NCBI GenBank assembly: GCA_031413115.1
Contig: JANOEH010000175.1
Span: 1-16,931 of the forward strand
Origin: JANPEF01 sp031413115
GTDB lineage: Bacteria; Eisenbacteria; RBG-16-71-46; DASYSL01
Length of the DNA stretch: 16,931 nucleotides
Reading direction: 5' to 3'
Position numbers and translations under genes: made by a program. Under the pieces are notes generated by a model. It saw only the letters and a list, made by a program, of their open reading frames with translations, made no database searches and was not told where the DNA came from. This document shows positions 1 to 8,714 of this stretch, one piece after another; within the stretch, counting starts at the first letter, position 1, and each line of letters begins with the position of its first letter.

Positions 1-1
1 G

Positions 2-2215
2 CTGCCGGTCGACGGCCGGCGCGACGCGGTCGCCTTGCAGGCCGGCGTCATCGCCCAGGGCGGTGAGCTGCACGTGCGCGGCGGCCGGGTCGGGGACGTC
101 TCGGTGGTGGTCAGCGGCGTGCCGCTGGCGGATCCGCTGCGCGATCATCCCTTCGACCTGCCGCTGCTCGCCGTCGAGACTGCCGAGCTGATCTCGGGTG
201 GACTCGCCGGTCGCGACGGCGGCACGATCGCCGGTGTGCTCGACGTCCGCACCGTTTCCCCGCCCGATCGCCCGCACGCCACGTTCGCCTGGCAGAGCAC
301 CGCCGGGGCGGCCCCGCGCTACGATCGCTATTCGGCCCGTGTGGGCGCGCCGGTCGCTGCCGGCTATGGCATCGTGGCCAGCGGCGAGGTGACCCTCGAC
401 GACACCCACCTGCCGGCCCTGCGCACGCCCGACGAGCGGGAGCTGATCGGTGTGCCGATCGGCTGGCGCGGTGACAATCGCCTGCTCGCCCACGTCAAGC
501 TCGCGCCCGTGCGCAGCACGGGCGGGCCGATGCTCGAGATCGTGTTCGACCGACGGGTCGAGAAGCCCTACGACCCCGCGTGGTCGCTCGTCGGCTGGGC
601 GACCCCCTGCGTCGAGCCTGATACCTGCCTCACCGGGCCGGGGTTCAGTCCGACGGAGAAGCCCGGGTACACCCCCTGGAATGCCGCAGACCAGCTGCCG
701 ACGAACGACACGCGCCGCGTCGCAACGATCCTGTCGTGGTCGCGCACGGGCACCGGCCGGCGCGTGGGGGGCGCGCTGGCCTGGATGCGGCAGGAGGAAC
801 GGCGTTCTCCTTCCGGCGCCCACGATGATTCCTACGTCACCCCGGAGAATCGCCCGGTCTACGGGCCGTACGACCAGCCGACGAGCGATCCATTCCATGT
901 CTATGGCGGGGAGTGGTCGCTGTTTCACGCGAGCCGGGCCGAGCGCCTGTTCGCCCGCGTCGACGGAGTCGTCGAGTCGGGCCCGCGCGTCACCTGGCGC
1001 GCCGGTCTGGGCGCGACCTACGACGCGGTGCGCCTGCACGAACTCGACGGATTCCAGTTCGACCACGAGCTCGACTCGCTGCGGGCCTACGAGGCGTGGG
1101 CGCCCGGTGGCTTCGCCTACGGCGGTGCGCAGCTCGCGCACGAGGGCATGGTCGCGCATCTCGATCTCCGGGCCGAGTGGTTCACCGCCGGACCGCAGGC
1201 CCCACTGCAGTCGATTCCGGGAGACGGCCGGTCCATCGTGTCGCTGCAGCCGCGCCTCGGCATCGCCTTCCCGCTGGGGGACCGCGACGCGGTGAGCCTG
1301 AGCTACGTGCGGATCGAGCAAAACCCCGCGCGCGACTTCCTGTACGACAATCGACTGCGCATCGACGGTCGCCAGCCGCTGGGCAATCCCGCACTCACGA
1401 CCGCGGGAATGATCTCCTACCAGGCCGCGCTCAAGCACCTCTTCGGCGAACGGCTCTATCTCCAGGCCGCCGTGTTCTACCGCGACATCTTCTCGCAGAT
1501 CGGCGCCCGCAACGCCATCGCGCCGGATGGCCTGCCCGTGCGCCGCTACGAGAGCGCGGACAACGGCTACGTCGGCGGCTTCGAGCTGTCGCTGGTGCGG
1601 GATGACGGGGAGCGCAGTCACCTCGAGGCGCACTACACGTACATGAACGCCCGGGGCACGCAGTCGATCGAGGAGGGGGACCCCTACGGGCTGAGCATCG
1701 GCCAGCGTCCGCTGTCGATCGAGGCCACGCCGCTCGACTGGGATCGCCGGCACAGCATCGCGGTCGCCGTGTCACGGCGCGAGTCGAAAGCCTGGTCGTG
1801 GTCGTGGGCGACGCGCGTCGGATCGGGCCTGCCGTGGACGCCGCGCGAGCGGCGCACGCTCCTGGCGTCGTACGAAGACGTGAACAGCCGACGGTTCCCC
1901 TGGGTGGAGTGGACGGACATCGGCGTGCGCTGGACCCCGCACCTGTACGGGCGGTCGCTCGACTTCGGCCTCGACGTGCGCAACCTGTTCGACGAGCGCA
2001 TCGACGCCAAGGCCGCGGTCGACGGGTATCCGAACTCGCAAATCAACACGGTCTTCGATGACTACGGTGCCTACCGCACCGAGACCGGGCTGGGCGGCGG
2101 GGCGTACTGGAACGATACCGACGGCGACGGGCTCCCGGGCTGGGTCCCCGTCGGTGACGACCGGCTGCTGCTCCCTGGCCGTTCCATGCGGTTGCAGGCG
2201 GGCGTTCGCTGGTAG
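2..2215 (+). CDS. TonB-dependent outer-membrane receptor, 5' end missing
   Basis: This is the C-terminal 737 residues of an outer-membrane beta-barrel receptor; the frame is open to the left edge, so the start, signal peptide and part of the plug are outside the window. The first ~80 visible residues are the end of a plug domain: GELHVRGGR followed by VSGVPLADPL matches the usual plug pattern of R-G-G-R and a V-x-G-V-P-x-x-D-P-L turn. The rest is rich in alternating aromatic/hydrophobic strands separated by polar loops, as in a 22-strand barrel, and it ends in a terminal tryptophan (LQAGVRW), the usual barrel-assembly signal. A DTDGDGLPG loop near the C-terminus looks like a calcium-binding type loop. 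The substrate cannot be told from sequence; such receptors import siderophores, cobalamin or glycans. It stops with TAG 35 nt before the histidine kinase gene. Confidence 0.85.
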   Translation: MPVDGRRDAVALQAGVIAQGGELHVRGGRVGDVSVVVSGVPLADPLRDHPFDLPLLAVETAELISGGLAGRDGGTIAGVLDVRTVSPPDRPHATFAWQSTAGAAPRYDRYSARVGAPVAAGYGIVASGEVTLDDTHLPALRTPDERELIGVPIGWRGDNRLLAHVKLAPVRSTGGPMLEIVFDRRVEKPYDPAWSLVGWATPCVEPDTCLTGPGFSPTEKPGYTPWNAADQLPTNDTRRVATILSWSRTGTGRRVGGALAWMRQEERRSPSGAHDDSYVTPENRPVYGPYDQPTSDPFHVYGGEWSLFHASRAERLFARVDGVVESGPRVTWRAGLGATYDAVRLHELDGFQFDHELDSLRAYEAWAPGGFAYGGAQLAHEGMVAHLDLRAEWFTAGPQAPLQSIPGDGRSIVSLQPRLGIAFPLGDRDAVSLSYVRIEQNPARDFLYDNRLRIDGRQPLGNPALTTAGMISYQAALKHLFGERLYLQAAVFYRDIFSQIGARNAIAPDGLPVRRYESADNGYVGGFELSLVRDDGERSHLEAHYTYMNARGTQSIEEGDPYGLSIGQRPLSIEATPLDWDRRHSIAVAVSRRESKAWSWSWATRVGSGLPWTPRERRTLLASYEDVNSRRFPWVEWTDIGVRWTPHLYGRSLDFGLDVRNLFDERIDAKAAVDGYPNSQINTVFDDYGAYRTETGLGGGAYWNDTDGDGLPGWVPVGDDRLLLPGRSMRLQAGVRW

Positions 2216-2250
2216 CCGGGCCGCCGGGGCGAAGTGCTATCTTCGAAGCC

Positions 2251-3609
2251 GTGACCCCGGACCCGGACGACCACGCCCCGACTCCCGAACCCGTCGCTCG
2301 CAGCCGCACGCCCGTGCGCCGGCGTGGCCTGTTCGGCCTTGCGCGCGGGGGACTGCCGCGCCTGTTCCAGGGCTACCTCTTCCTCGGTGTCGCCGGCATC
2401 GTGCTGGCGGTCTTCGTCTTCACCAACGTCGTCGTCGCGCGGCTTGCCGCTCAGGTCCAGTCGACATCCGAGGTGTTCGCGCGCTTCTGCGCCACCGCTT
2501 CCTTCCCCGCGACGACCGACACGACGCTCCAGGCGATCGTGGGCGACGTCATCCAGGGTCTCAATTTTCCAATCGTGCTCACCGACGCGCGCGGGGTGCC
2601 GCGGGCGTGGAAGGGCATCGCGACTCGGACCGACGACGTGCCGGCCGACTCGATCGAGGCCTTCGCGAGCGGTCGGCTGGTCGATCCCGGGCTGCGCCTG
2701 AAGATCGAGAGCATCCAGGCCGACGTCGAACGAATGGACGGGCGCCACGCCCCGATCGCGATGACCCGGCCGTCCGGAGGCGATGCGCTCGGCCAGGTGC
2801 ACTGGGGCGACCCGCCGGGTCTCGAGCTCCTGCGCTGGCTGCCGTTCGTCGCCCTTGCGGTGATGCTGCTGTTCGTCGGGCTCGCCGTGTACGGCGCGCG
2901 TTCGATCAAGCTGTCCGAGCAGCGCTCGATCTGGGTCGGGCTCGCCCGCGAGACCGCCCACCAGCTGGGCACGCCGATCTCGTCGCTGCTGGGCTGGATC
3001 GAGCTTCTGCTCGACCGGGTGAAGAGCGGCAACGGCCCCGACGTCACGCTGCCGCGGGCCGAGATCGCGGCCATGCTCGGCGAGATGGAGAATGACGCCG
3101 CCCGCCTCAACAAGGTGGCGTCGCGCTTCAGCCACATCGGCTCGATCCCGAACCTTGCGCTCATGGACATCACTCCGGTCGTGGCCGAGGCGGTACACTA
3201 CCTGAAGCGTCGTCTGCCGCACCTGGGGCGGAGAATCGAGATCCGCGAGGTGTATGGCGATGTGCCGCCCATCAACGCCAGCCGCGAACTTCTCGAGTGG
3301 GTGGTCGAGAACCTCCTCGTCAACGCGATCAACGCGGTCGACGAGAAGGGGGGCTGGATCGAGATCCGCCTCGAGCGCCGCCCCGAGACCGAGCGCGTCG
3401 AGCTCACGGTCACCGACAACGGCCGGGGCATGACGCCCGAGCAGGCGGCCCGCGCCTTCGAGCCGGGTTTCACCACGCGTTCACGCGGCTGGGGCCTGGG
3501 GCTCGCGCTGGTCAAGCGCATCGTCGAGGAGTTCCACGGCGGCACCATCGAGATCCGGCGCACCGCGCCGGGGGAAGGGACCTCGTTTGGCATCGAATTT
3601 CCGACCTGA
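2251..3609 (+). CDS. PorY-like membrane sensor histidine kinase
   Basis: A 452-residue two-component sensor kinase of the inner membrane, starting at GTG. A ~40-residue Pro/Arg-rich cytoplasmic N-terminus is followed by a first membrane segment (about 41-63), a periplasmic sensor region (about 64-195) and a second membrane segment (about 196-215). The phosphorylation helix follows almost directly, with no room for a HAMP domain. The H-box is ARETAHQLGTPISSLLGW with phospho-acceptor His237; the AHQLGTP form is the variant I associate with Bacteroidota PorY kinases. The ATPase domain shows the N-box (ENLLVNAINA, Asn354 and Asn358), DNGRGM from Asp389, and a glycine lid GWGLGL near 413-418. No strong Shine-Dalgarno precedes the GTG. 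It lies two genes upstream of a PorX-type regulator, its probable partner. The sensed signal is unknown. Confidence 0.85.
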   Translation: MTPDPDDHAPTPEPVARSRTPVRRRGLFGLARGGLPRLFQGYLFLGVAGIVLAVFVFTNVVVARLAAQVQSTSEVFARFCATASFPATTDTTLQAIVGDVIQGLNFPIVLTDARGVPRAWKGIATRTDDVPADSIEAFASGRLVDPGLRLKIESIQADVERMDGRHAPIAMTRPSGGDALGQVHWGDPPGLELLRWLPFVALAVMLLFVGLAVYGARSIKLSEQRSIWVGLARETAHQLGTPISSLLGWIELLLDRVKSGNGPDVTLPRAEIAAMLGEMENDAARLNKVASRFSHIGSIPNLALMDITPVVAEAVHYLKRRLPHLGRRIEIREVYGDVPPINASRELLEWVVENLLVNAINAVDEKGGWIEIRLERRPETERVELTVTDNGRGMTPEQAARAFEPGFTTRSRGWGLGLALVKRIVEEFHGGTIEIRRTAPGEGTSFGIEFPT

Positions 3610-4498
3610 GGTGACGACCTTCGTCGCGGCGGCGCTCGCCGCGTTGTTGCTCGCCGGCGTCGGTGTGCCCGATGGCTCGGCGGCCCGGCGTACCCGCTCC
3701 CCGCTCCCGGCCTCCGGCGCGGACTCGAACGCGATCGTGTACGTCGTCGACGAGTCGACCAGCGCGGCGCATGCGCTCGTGCACGAGATCCGTTCCAACT
3801 ACGGCGGCGATGAGAATTTCGCGGCCATGGACGGGATCCGCTACTACATCACCTACACCATGCCTGGCCCCGAAGGCGCGCCGGTGCGCACCTGGACCGA
3901 GGCGCACTACATCTGGCTGCACGGCGCGCCGCGGGCGCGCATCGAGACCATCGAGGACAGCACGGTCATCCTGGTCAACGGCGACACGACGCACGTGCGC
4001 CGTGCCGGCCGGTGGATCGACGATCCGGTCCCGGTCGCGGCCGCGCGCGAGCAGGTGCTCGACGCGATCTGGGCGGCGCGTCTGCCGCGCAACCTCAACC
4101 ACCCCGGCATCCGCGCCCGCCAGCTCGCCGAGGCGCAGCGCGGCGTGCCGTTCACCACGCGCTTTTTCTACGAGCATCCCGGACTCGACCGGCCCGAGGG
4201 CACCATCCTCGAGGTCACGTTCGCGCCGCCGGCGTACACGTTGCAGCGGCTGTACACCTTTGATCCGCGCGCGAAGGCGTGGACGATCCTCGAACTCACC
4301 GACGACAGGAGCCGCTACCGTTGGACGTGGGCCGAACGTCGCACCCTCCGTGCCGCGAACGCCGCGGGCGAGCCCGGGCCGGTCCTGTGGACGGCGCTGG
4401 TGCAGGACATGCAGCTCGAGGGCCGCATGCCCGCCCTCCTGTTGTCGCCGCCCGATGCCGGTGCCGGCGTGGTGAGCACCCCGTCGAAGGGACGCTGA
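3587..4498 (+). CDS. exported protein of unknown function
   Basis: I do not recognise this 303-residue protein. The N-terminus carries a hydrophobic stretch (TTFVAAALAALLLAGVGV) that looks like a signal peptide, so it is probably periplasmic or outer-membrane associated. The body has no obvious catalytic motif; the strand-rich central part (EAHYIWLHGAPRAR, then DSTVILVNGDTTHVRR) faintly recalls LolA-like lipoprotein carrier folds, but I would not rely on that. I chose TTG at 3587 because AAGGGA at 3575-3580 sits 6 nt before it, which makes a 23-nt overlap with the kinase gene. GTG at 3611, one base after the kinase stop, is the alternative (295 residues) and lacks a clear ribosome site. Its place between a sensor kinase and its likely response regulator suggests a role linked to that signalling pair, for example as an accessory envelope sensor (inference). 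Confidence 0.7.
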   Translation: MASNFRPEVTTFVAAALAALLLAGVGVPDGSAARRTRSPLPASGADSNAIVYVVDESTSAAHALVHEIRSNYGGDENFAAMDGIRYYITYTMPGPEGAPVRTWTEAHYIWLHGAPRARIETIEDSTVILVNGDTTHVRRAGRWIDDPVPVAAAREQVLDAIWAARLPRNLNHPGIRARQLAEAQRGVPFTTRFFYEHPGLDRPEGTILEVTFAPPAYTLQRLYTFDPRAKAWTILELTDDRSRYRWTWAERRTLRAANAAGEPGPVLWTALVQDMQLEGRMPALLLSPPDAGAGVVSTPSKGR

Positions 4499-4503
4499 AC
4501 GCG

Positions 4504-6081
4504 ATGGCCGACGAGACCAGGAAGCGCATCCTCTGGGCGGACGACGAGATCGACCTGCTGCGTCCACACATCCTGTACCTCGAGGGGAAGGGCTACGTCG
4601 TCACGCCGGCGATGAACGGCGAGGACGCGCTCGAGCGCGTGCAGCGGGAGTCGTTCGATGTCGTGCTGCTCGACGAGATGATGCCGGGCATGGGCGGCCT
4701 CGCCACGCTGGCCGCGATCAAGGAGCACCAGCCGGCACTGCCCGTGATCCTCGTCACCAAGAGCGAGCAGGAAGAACTCATGAACGAGGCGCTCGGTCGG
4801 CGCATCACCGACTACCTGATCAAGCCCGTGAGCCCGAGCCAGATCTGGTTGGCGATCAAGAAGGTGTTCGAGACGCAGGCGCTGCAGCAGGACCGCTCGG
4901 CGCGCGACTACGTCGGTCACGCGCGCTGGATCGCCGAGCTCGACACCAAGCGCGTGGACGCGGCGGGCTGGCTCGACGTGAGCCGCCGCCTGACCGCGTG
5001 GGACCTGGCGCTCGAGCACCTGTCCGAGCCCGGACTCAAGCAGGCCCAAGCCGACAGCCGCCGCGAGCTCAATCAGGAGTTCGGACGCTTCATCGAGGAG
5101 CAGTATCCGCGCTGGGTGAAGGCGCCTGCGGGCGAGCGGCCCATGCTCTCGGTCGATATCATCGAACGCAAGGTGGTGCCACACCTCAAGGCCGGCAAGC
5201 GCGTCACCTTCATCGTGATGGATTGCCTGCGCTTCGACCAGTGGCTGGCGCTGGCGCCGCTGCTCGAGCCGTACTTCGACATGGCGACCGAGCCGTACTA
5301 CGGACTCCTGCCCACCGCCACGCCGTACGCGCGGAACGCCCTGTTTTCTGGCCTGTTTCCCGACGAGATGGGCAAGAAGCACCCCGAGTGGTGGAACGAG
5401 GACACCAAGGACGACCGCAGCAAGAACCGCTTCGAGCGCCAGTTCCTCGAGGCGCAGCTGGCCCGCCTCAAGGCCACGCCCGAGAAGCCGATCAAGTACG
5501 TGAAGATCTACACCATGGACGAGAGCCAGAACGTGCGCCGCCAGGTCAGCACCTACGGCTCGCTCGGCATGGCCGCCCTGGTGTTCAACTTCATCGACAT
5601 CATGGCGCATGGCCGCAGCGAGTCGGATCTGCTGCAGGAACTGGCCCCCGACGAGATCGCGTTCCGCGCCGTGCTGCGCGCCTGGTTCGCGCACTCGCCG
5701 CTGTTCGACGTGATGAAGGCGTTGTCGCTGCAGGACAACGTGGTCGTCCTGACCACCGACCACGGCGCGGTGATGGGCAGGCGCGCGGCGCTGGTCCATG
5801 GCAACCGCGAGACTTCGACCAACCTGCGCTACAAGTATGGCACCAACCTCACGGTCGACTCGCGCCAGGCGATCAACATCAAGGATCCGACCGCGTGGCG
5901 CCTGCCGCCGGGCCACAACAAGAACTACCTGCTGGCGCGCGAGGACTACTACTTCGTCTACCCGACCCGCTTCCACGAGTACGAGAAGGCTTTCTTCGGC
6001 ACCTTCCAGCACGGCGGCGTCTCGATCGAGGAGATGATCGTGCCCTGCGTCACGCTGACACCGAAGGAGCGCGTGGGGTGA
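4504..6081 (+). CDS. porX: PorX-like response regulator with PglZ/alkaline-phosphatase-superfamily domain
   Basis: A 525-residue cytoplasmic protein. Residues 1-125 are a receiver domain: acidic pair Asp13/Asp14, phospho-acceptor Asp57 in VVLLDEMMPGM, Thr85 and Lys107 in DYLIKP. A helical linker (about 125-220) joins it to a PglZ domain of the alkaline-phosphatase superfamily. Likely metal-site residues are Asp240 (FIVMDCLRFDQW), the Thr271/Thr273 region (LPTATPYARNALFSG) and Asp419-His420 (TTDHG), with His471 nearby (PGHNKNY). This layout is that of Porphyromonas PorX, which with kinase PorY controls type IX secretion genes and whose PglZ domain is reported to cleave oligonucleotides. Many non-T9SS bacteria also carry this architecture, so the target process here is open. 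ATG follows AAGGGA (4487-4492). Its GTGA end overlaps tsaE by 4 nt; porX-tsaE adjacency is, as far as I recall, common in Bacteroidota. Confidence 0.9.
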   Translation: MADETRKRILWADDEIDLLRPHILYLEGKGYVVTPAMNGEDALERVQRESFDVVLLDEMMPGMGGLATLAAIKEHQPALPVILVTKSEQEELMNEALGRRITDYLIKPVSPSQIWLAIKKVFETQALQQDRSARDYVGHARWIAELDTKRVDAAGWLDVSRRLTAWDLALEHLSEPGLKQAQADSRRELNQEFGRFIEEQYPRWVKAPAGERPMLSVDIIERKVVPHLKAGKRVTFIVMDCLRFDQWLALAPLLEPYFDMATEPYYGLLPTATPYARNALFSGLFPDEMGKKHPEWWNEDTKDDRSKNRFERQFLEAQLARLKATPEKPIKYVKIYTMDESQNVRRQVSTYGSLGMAALVFNFIDIMAHGRSESDLLQELAPDEIAFRAVLRAWFAHSPLFDVMKALSLQDNVVVLTTDHGAVMGRRAALVHGNRETSTNLRYKYGTNLTVDSRQAINIKDPTAWRLPPGHNKNYLLAREDYYFVYPTRFHEYEKAFFGTFQHGGVSIEEMIVPCVTLTPKERVG

Positions 6082-6596
6082 AGGAGGAGGAGGTCACGTT
6101 CACGACCGACCTGTCTTCGCTGGCCGACACGATGGAGTTCGCCGCGGCCCTCGGTGCCGCGCTGCGTGCGGGGGACCTCGTGTTGCTCGAGGGCGGCATC
6201 GGGGCCGGGAAAACCACCTTCGTGCAGGGCCTGGCCCGCGGCATGGGCCTGTCCTCCGCAGTCAAGTCGCCGACCTACACGCTGGTCCACGAGCACCTCG
6301 CGACGCAGACAGGGCACCCCGGACTCGGCCATCTCGACCTCTATCGCATCCCCGTCGGGCGCGACCTGGGGGATCTCGGCGTCGACGAGTTGCTCACGCG
6401 TGGCGCCGTGGCCGTCGAGTGGGGCGGGCGGCTCTACGGTCCCGAAGCCGACGCGATGCTGATCACCTTTCTCGGCGCGGTCGATGACGAGCCGGAGGAA
6501 GCGCGACGGGTGAGCGTCACCGGGCGTGGACAACGCGGGCTGGAACTCGCGGCCGAAGCCATTCGCCGGCTGCGGGCGATCCCGCACGGGGCATGA
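6078..6596 (+). CDS. tsaE: tRNA t6A biosynthesis ATPase TsaE
   Basis: A 172-residue P-loop ATPase of the TsaB-TsaD-TsaE complex that makes N6-threonylcarbamoyladenosine at position 37 of ANN-decoding tRNAs. The Walker A motif is GGIGAGKTTF (about 39-48), followed by the family signatures SPTYTLVHEH and HLDLYRI and a VAVEWGGR motif. The C-terminus is slightly longer than usual (the family is about 150 residues). The start is GTG at 6078 within a GTGA overlap with the porX-like stop, with AAGGAG at 6064-6069, 8 nt upstream. It in turn overlaps the tsaB-rimI start by ATGA. TsaE supplies ATP-driven turnover of TsaBD, and its neighbour encodes TsaB. The tsaD gene is not in the window. Confidence 0.95.
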   Translation: MKEEEVTFTTDLSSLADTMEFAAALGAALRAGDLVLLEGGIGAGKTTFVQGLARGMGLSSAVKSPTYTLVHEHLATQTGHPGLGHLDLYRIPVGRDLGDLGVDELLTRGAVAVEWGGRLYGPEADAMLITFLGAVDDEPEEARRVSVTGRGQRGLELAAEAIRRLRAIPHGA

Positions 6597-7813
6597 GCCT
6601 GCTGCTCGCCCTCGAGGCCTCCGGCGCGCGCGCCGAAGTCGCGGTCTGCGATGCAGCCGGCGACGTGCGCGCCGCGCGCCACCGGCCCGCCGCCACCGAG
6701 CACGGGCGGATCCTCGCCGGGCTCGTCGACGAGGTGCTCCGCGAAGCCGCGGTCGGCGCCCGCGACCTCGGCGGCGTTGCGGTCGACGTCGGTCCGGGCT
6801 CGTTCACCGCGCTGCGGATCGCGCTCGCCACGGCGCACGGCATCGCCCAGCCGGGGGCGGCGCGCGTCGTGGGCGTGACCTCGTTCGCCGCGCTGGTGCA
6901 CGGCCTCGTGCGGCCCAGACGCGTCGTCATCCCGCTCGTGCCCGCGGGGCGTACGCTGCTGTACGCCGGGTTCTATCGCTCCGACGTGCAGGGCCGTCTC
7001 ACGCTGCTGCGCGGCCCGGCGGCCGCCGACCTCCCGAGGCTGCAGGTCCTGGTCGAGGAAGCGCTCGCGCTTCGCGCGGGAAGAGTCGCGCCGCACTTCG
7101 TCGGGCCGGGAGCGGCCCGGGAGCGCGAAGGGCTCGAGGCGCGCTGGCCCGGCTCGACCGGCGACGGCGCCACCGTCGATGCGGCCGACGGCCCCGCGGT
7201 CGAAGCCGTCGCCCGGCTTGGCGCCCAGCTGCTCGCCCCCCGTGGTCCCGCCGGCATGCCCTTGCCCAACCCCGTCGCCGACGCGGACGGGGCGACCCGG
7301 CCGCTCTACGTCCGGGTACCGCAGGCGGTCGCGAACCTGCCCGCCGAGCGCCCCTCGTGGCGCGAACTCACGCTCGCGCCGTTCACCGAGAGTGACCTCG
7401 ACGAGGCGCTCGTCATCGAGCAGGCCGTCTTCAGCGACGCATGGCCGCGCCAGTTCTTTCTCGAGGAAATCCGCCAGCCGGGCTCGCGGGCGCTGGCCGT
7501 CCGGCACCGTGGTACTCTCGCCGGATACCTGCTGGCGTGGCGTCTCGACCATGAATGGCACCTGGGGAACATCGCCGTCGCGCCCGCGCACCAGCGTCGC
7601 GGCATCGGACGCTTCCTGCTCGAGACGCTCGTGCGCGAAGCCGACGCCGCGGGCGACGTGTCGATCACGCTCGAGGTGCGGCCGTCGAATTTCGCTGCGC
7701 AGGAACTGTACCGTGTGTTCGGCTTCCGCGCCGTGGCCCTGCGCCGCGGCTACTATCAGGACACCGGCGAGGACGCGCTCGTCATGATGCGTGATCCGCG
7801 CGCCGGTGCGTGA
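6593..7813 (+). CDS. TsaB-RimI fusion: t6A synthesis subunit plus GNAT acetyltransferase
   Basis: A 406-residue two-domain protein. Residues 1 to about 245 are TsaB, the ASKHA-fold scaffold partner of TsaD: LLALEASG at the N-terminus, TEHGRILAGLVDEVL, and the signature VDVGPGSFTALRIALATAHG (Ala where Gly is usual after Thr). From about residue 256 a full GNAT domain follows, starting WRELTLAPFTESDLDEAL, with the acetyl-CoA loop VAPAHQRRGIGRFLLE and the NFAAQELYRVFGF / RRGYY motifs typical of RimI, the N-alpha-acetyltransferase of ribosomal protein bS18. TsaB-RimI fusions and tsaB-rimI neighbours are known, so the fusion itself is not new. ATG lies within an ATGA overlap with tsaE. A 10-nt gap holding AAGGAG separates it from accD. 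Confidence 0.93.
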   Translation: MSLLLALEASGARAEVAVCDAAGDVRAARHRPAATEHGRILAGLVDEVLREAAVGARDLGGVAVDVGPGSFTALRIALATAHGIAQPGAARVVGVTSFAALVHGLVRPRRVVIPLVPAGRTLLYAGFYRSDVQGRLTLLRGPAAADLPRLQVLVEEALALRAGRVAPHFVGPGAAREREGLEARWPGSTGDGATVDAADGPAVEAVARLGAQLLAPRGPAGMPLPNPVADADGATRPLYVRVPQAVANLPAERPSWRELTLAPFTESDLDEALVIEQAVFSDAWPRQFFLEEIRQPGSRALAVRHRGTLAGYLLAWRLDHEWHLGNIAVAPAHQRRGIGRFLLETLVREADAAGDVSITLEVRPSNFAAQELYRVFGFRAVALRRGYYQDTGEDALVMMRDPRAGA

Positions 7814-7823
7814 AGGAGCGGGC

Positions 7824-8714
7824 ATGTCCTGGCTCAAGAAGAAGAAGACCGGCATCACGACGCAGGACAAGAAGGAGATTCCCGGAGGCCTGTTCATCAA
7901 GTGCGACGGCTGCGGCGAGATCCTCTACCAGCCCGAGCTCGAGGCCGCGCTGTGGACCTGCCCCAAGTGCAGCCACCACTTCCGCATTGCTTCCAGCGAC
8001 TACGTCGGTCTGCTCGTCGACCCGGACTCGTTCGACGAGCTGTTCACCGATCTGGTGGCCGAGGACCCGCTCGAGTTCAAGGACGCGCGGATGCACTATC
8101 CCGACCGCTATGCCCAGGCGCGCAAGGCGACCGGCCTCAACGACGCCGTGCGCACCGGCCGCGCCACGATCGACGGTGTGCCCACCGCGCTCGCCGTGAT
8201 GGACTTCTTCTTCATGGCCGGCTCGATGGGCTCGGTGGTGGGCGAAAAGGTCGCGCGCACGATCGAGCTGGCGATCGCCGAGCGCCGGGCGCTGGTCATC
8301 GTCACGGCCTCGGGCGGCGCGCGCATGCAGGAGGGCATCCTCTCGCTCATGCAGATGGCCAAGACCTCGGCGCTTCTGGCCACGCTCAAGGAGGCGCGCC
8401 TGCCGTTCCTGTCCATCCTGAGCGATCCGTCGACGGCCGGCGTGATGGCGTCGTACGCCTCGCTCGGCGACGTGATCCTCGGCGAGCCGGGGGCGCTGAT
8501 CGGCTTCGCCGGGCCGCGCGTCATCCAGGACACGATCGGCGAGGAACTGCCGGCGGGTTTCCAGCGCTCGGACTTCGTGCTCGATCACGGAATGCTCGAC
8601 GCGGTCGTCCACCGCAAGGAAATGCGCGAACACGTCGCACGGCTGCTCGGATTCTTCCGCCAGTCCACCGACGGCTTCCAGCCGGCCCCGGCGGACGCGC
8701 TCTACCGGCCCTGA
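7824..8714 (+). CDS. accD: acetyl-CoA carboxylase, carboxyltransferase beta subunit
   Basis: A 296-residue cytoplasmic subunit that, with AccA, transfers carboxyl from biotin-BCCP to acetyl-CoA, giving malonyl-CoA for fatty-acid synthesis. An N-terminal four-cysteine zinc ribbon is intact: Cys27, Cys30, Cys46 and Cys49 (KCDGCGEILY and TCPKCSHHF). The crotonase-fold core has the expected motifs: MDFFFMAGSMGSVVGEK, ASGGARMQEGILSLMQMAK, SDPSTAGVMASYASLGD and GFAGPRVIQDTIGEELP. Length fits the family (about 280-305). The ATG follows AAGGAG (7813-7818) by 5 nt. Its stop TGA overlaps the inferred CTG start of folC; accD-folC adjacency is common in bacteria. No accA lies here. Confidence 0.97.
   Translation: MSWLKKKKTGITTQDKKEIPGGLFIKCDGCGEILYQPELEAALWTCPKCSHHFRIASSDYVGLLVDPDSFDELFTDLVAEDPLEFKDARMHYPDRYAQARKATGLNDAVRTGRATIDGVPTALAVMDFFFMAGSMGSVVGEKVARTIELAIAERRALVIVTASGGARMQEGILSLMQMAKTSALLATLKEARLPFLSILSDPSTAGVMASYASLGDVILGEPGALIGFAGPRVIQDTIGEELPAGFQRSDFVLDHGMLDAVVHRKEMREHVARLLGFFRQSTDGFQPAPADALYRP

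Noticed and set aside
2192..2243. Promoter for the histidine kinase from TTGCAG (2192) and TATCTT (2238)
   Set aside because: The two boxes are 40 nt apart, far from the 16-19 nt required, and no better -35 box fits the TATCTT.
7901..8710. Upstream extension of folC across the whole of accD
   Set aside because: The frame is open there only because of high G+C; the translation is Arg/Gly-rich noise and FolC homology begins right after the accD stop.
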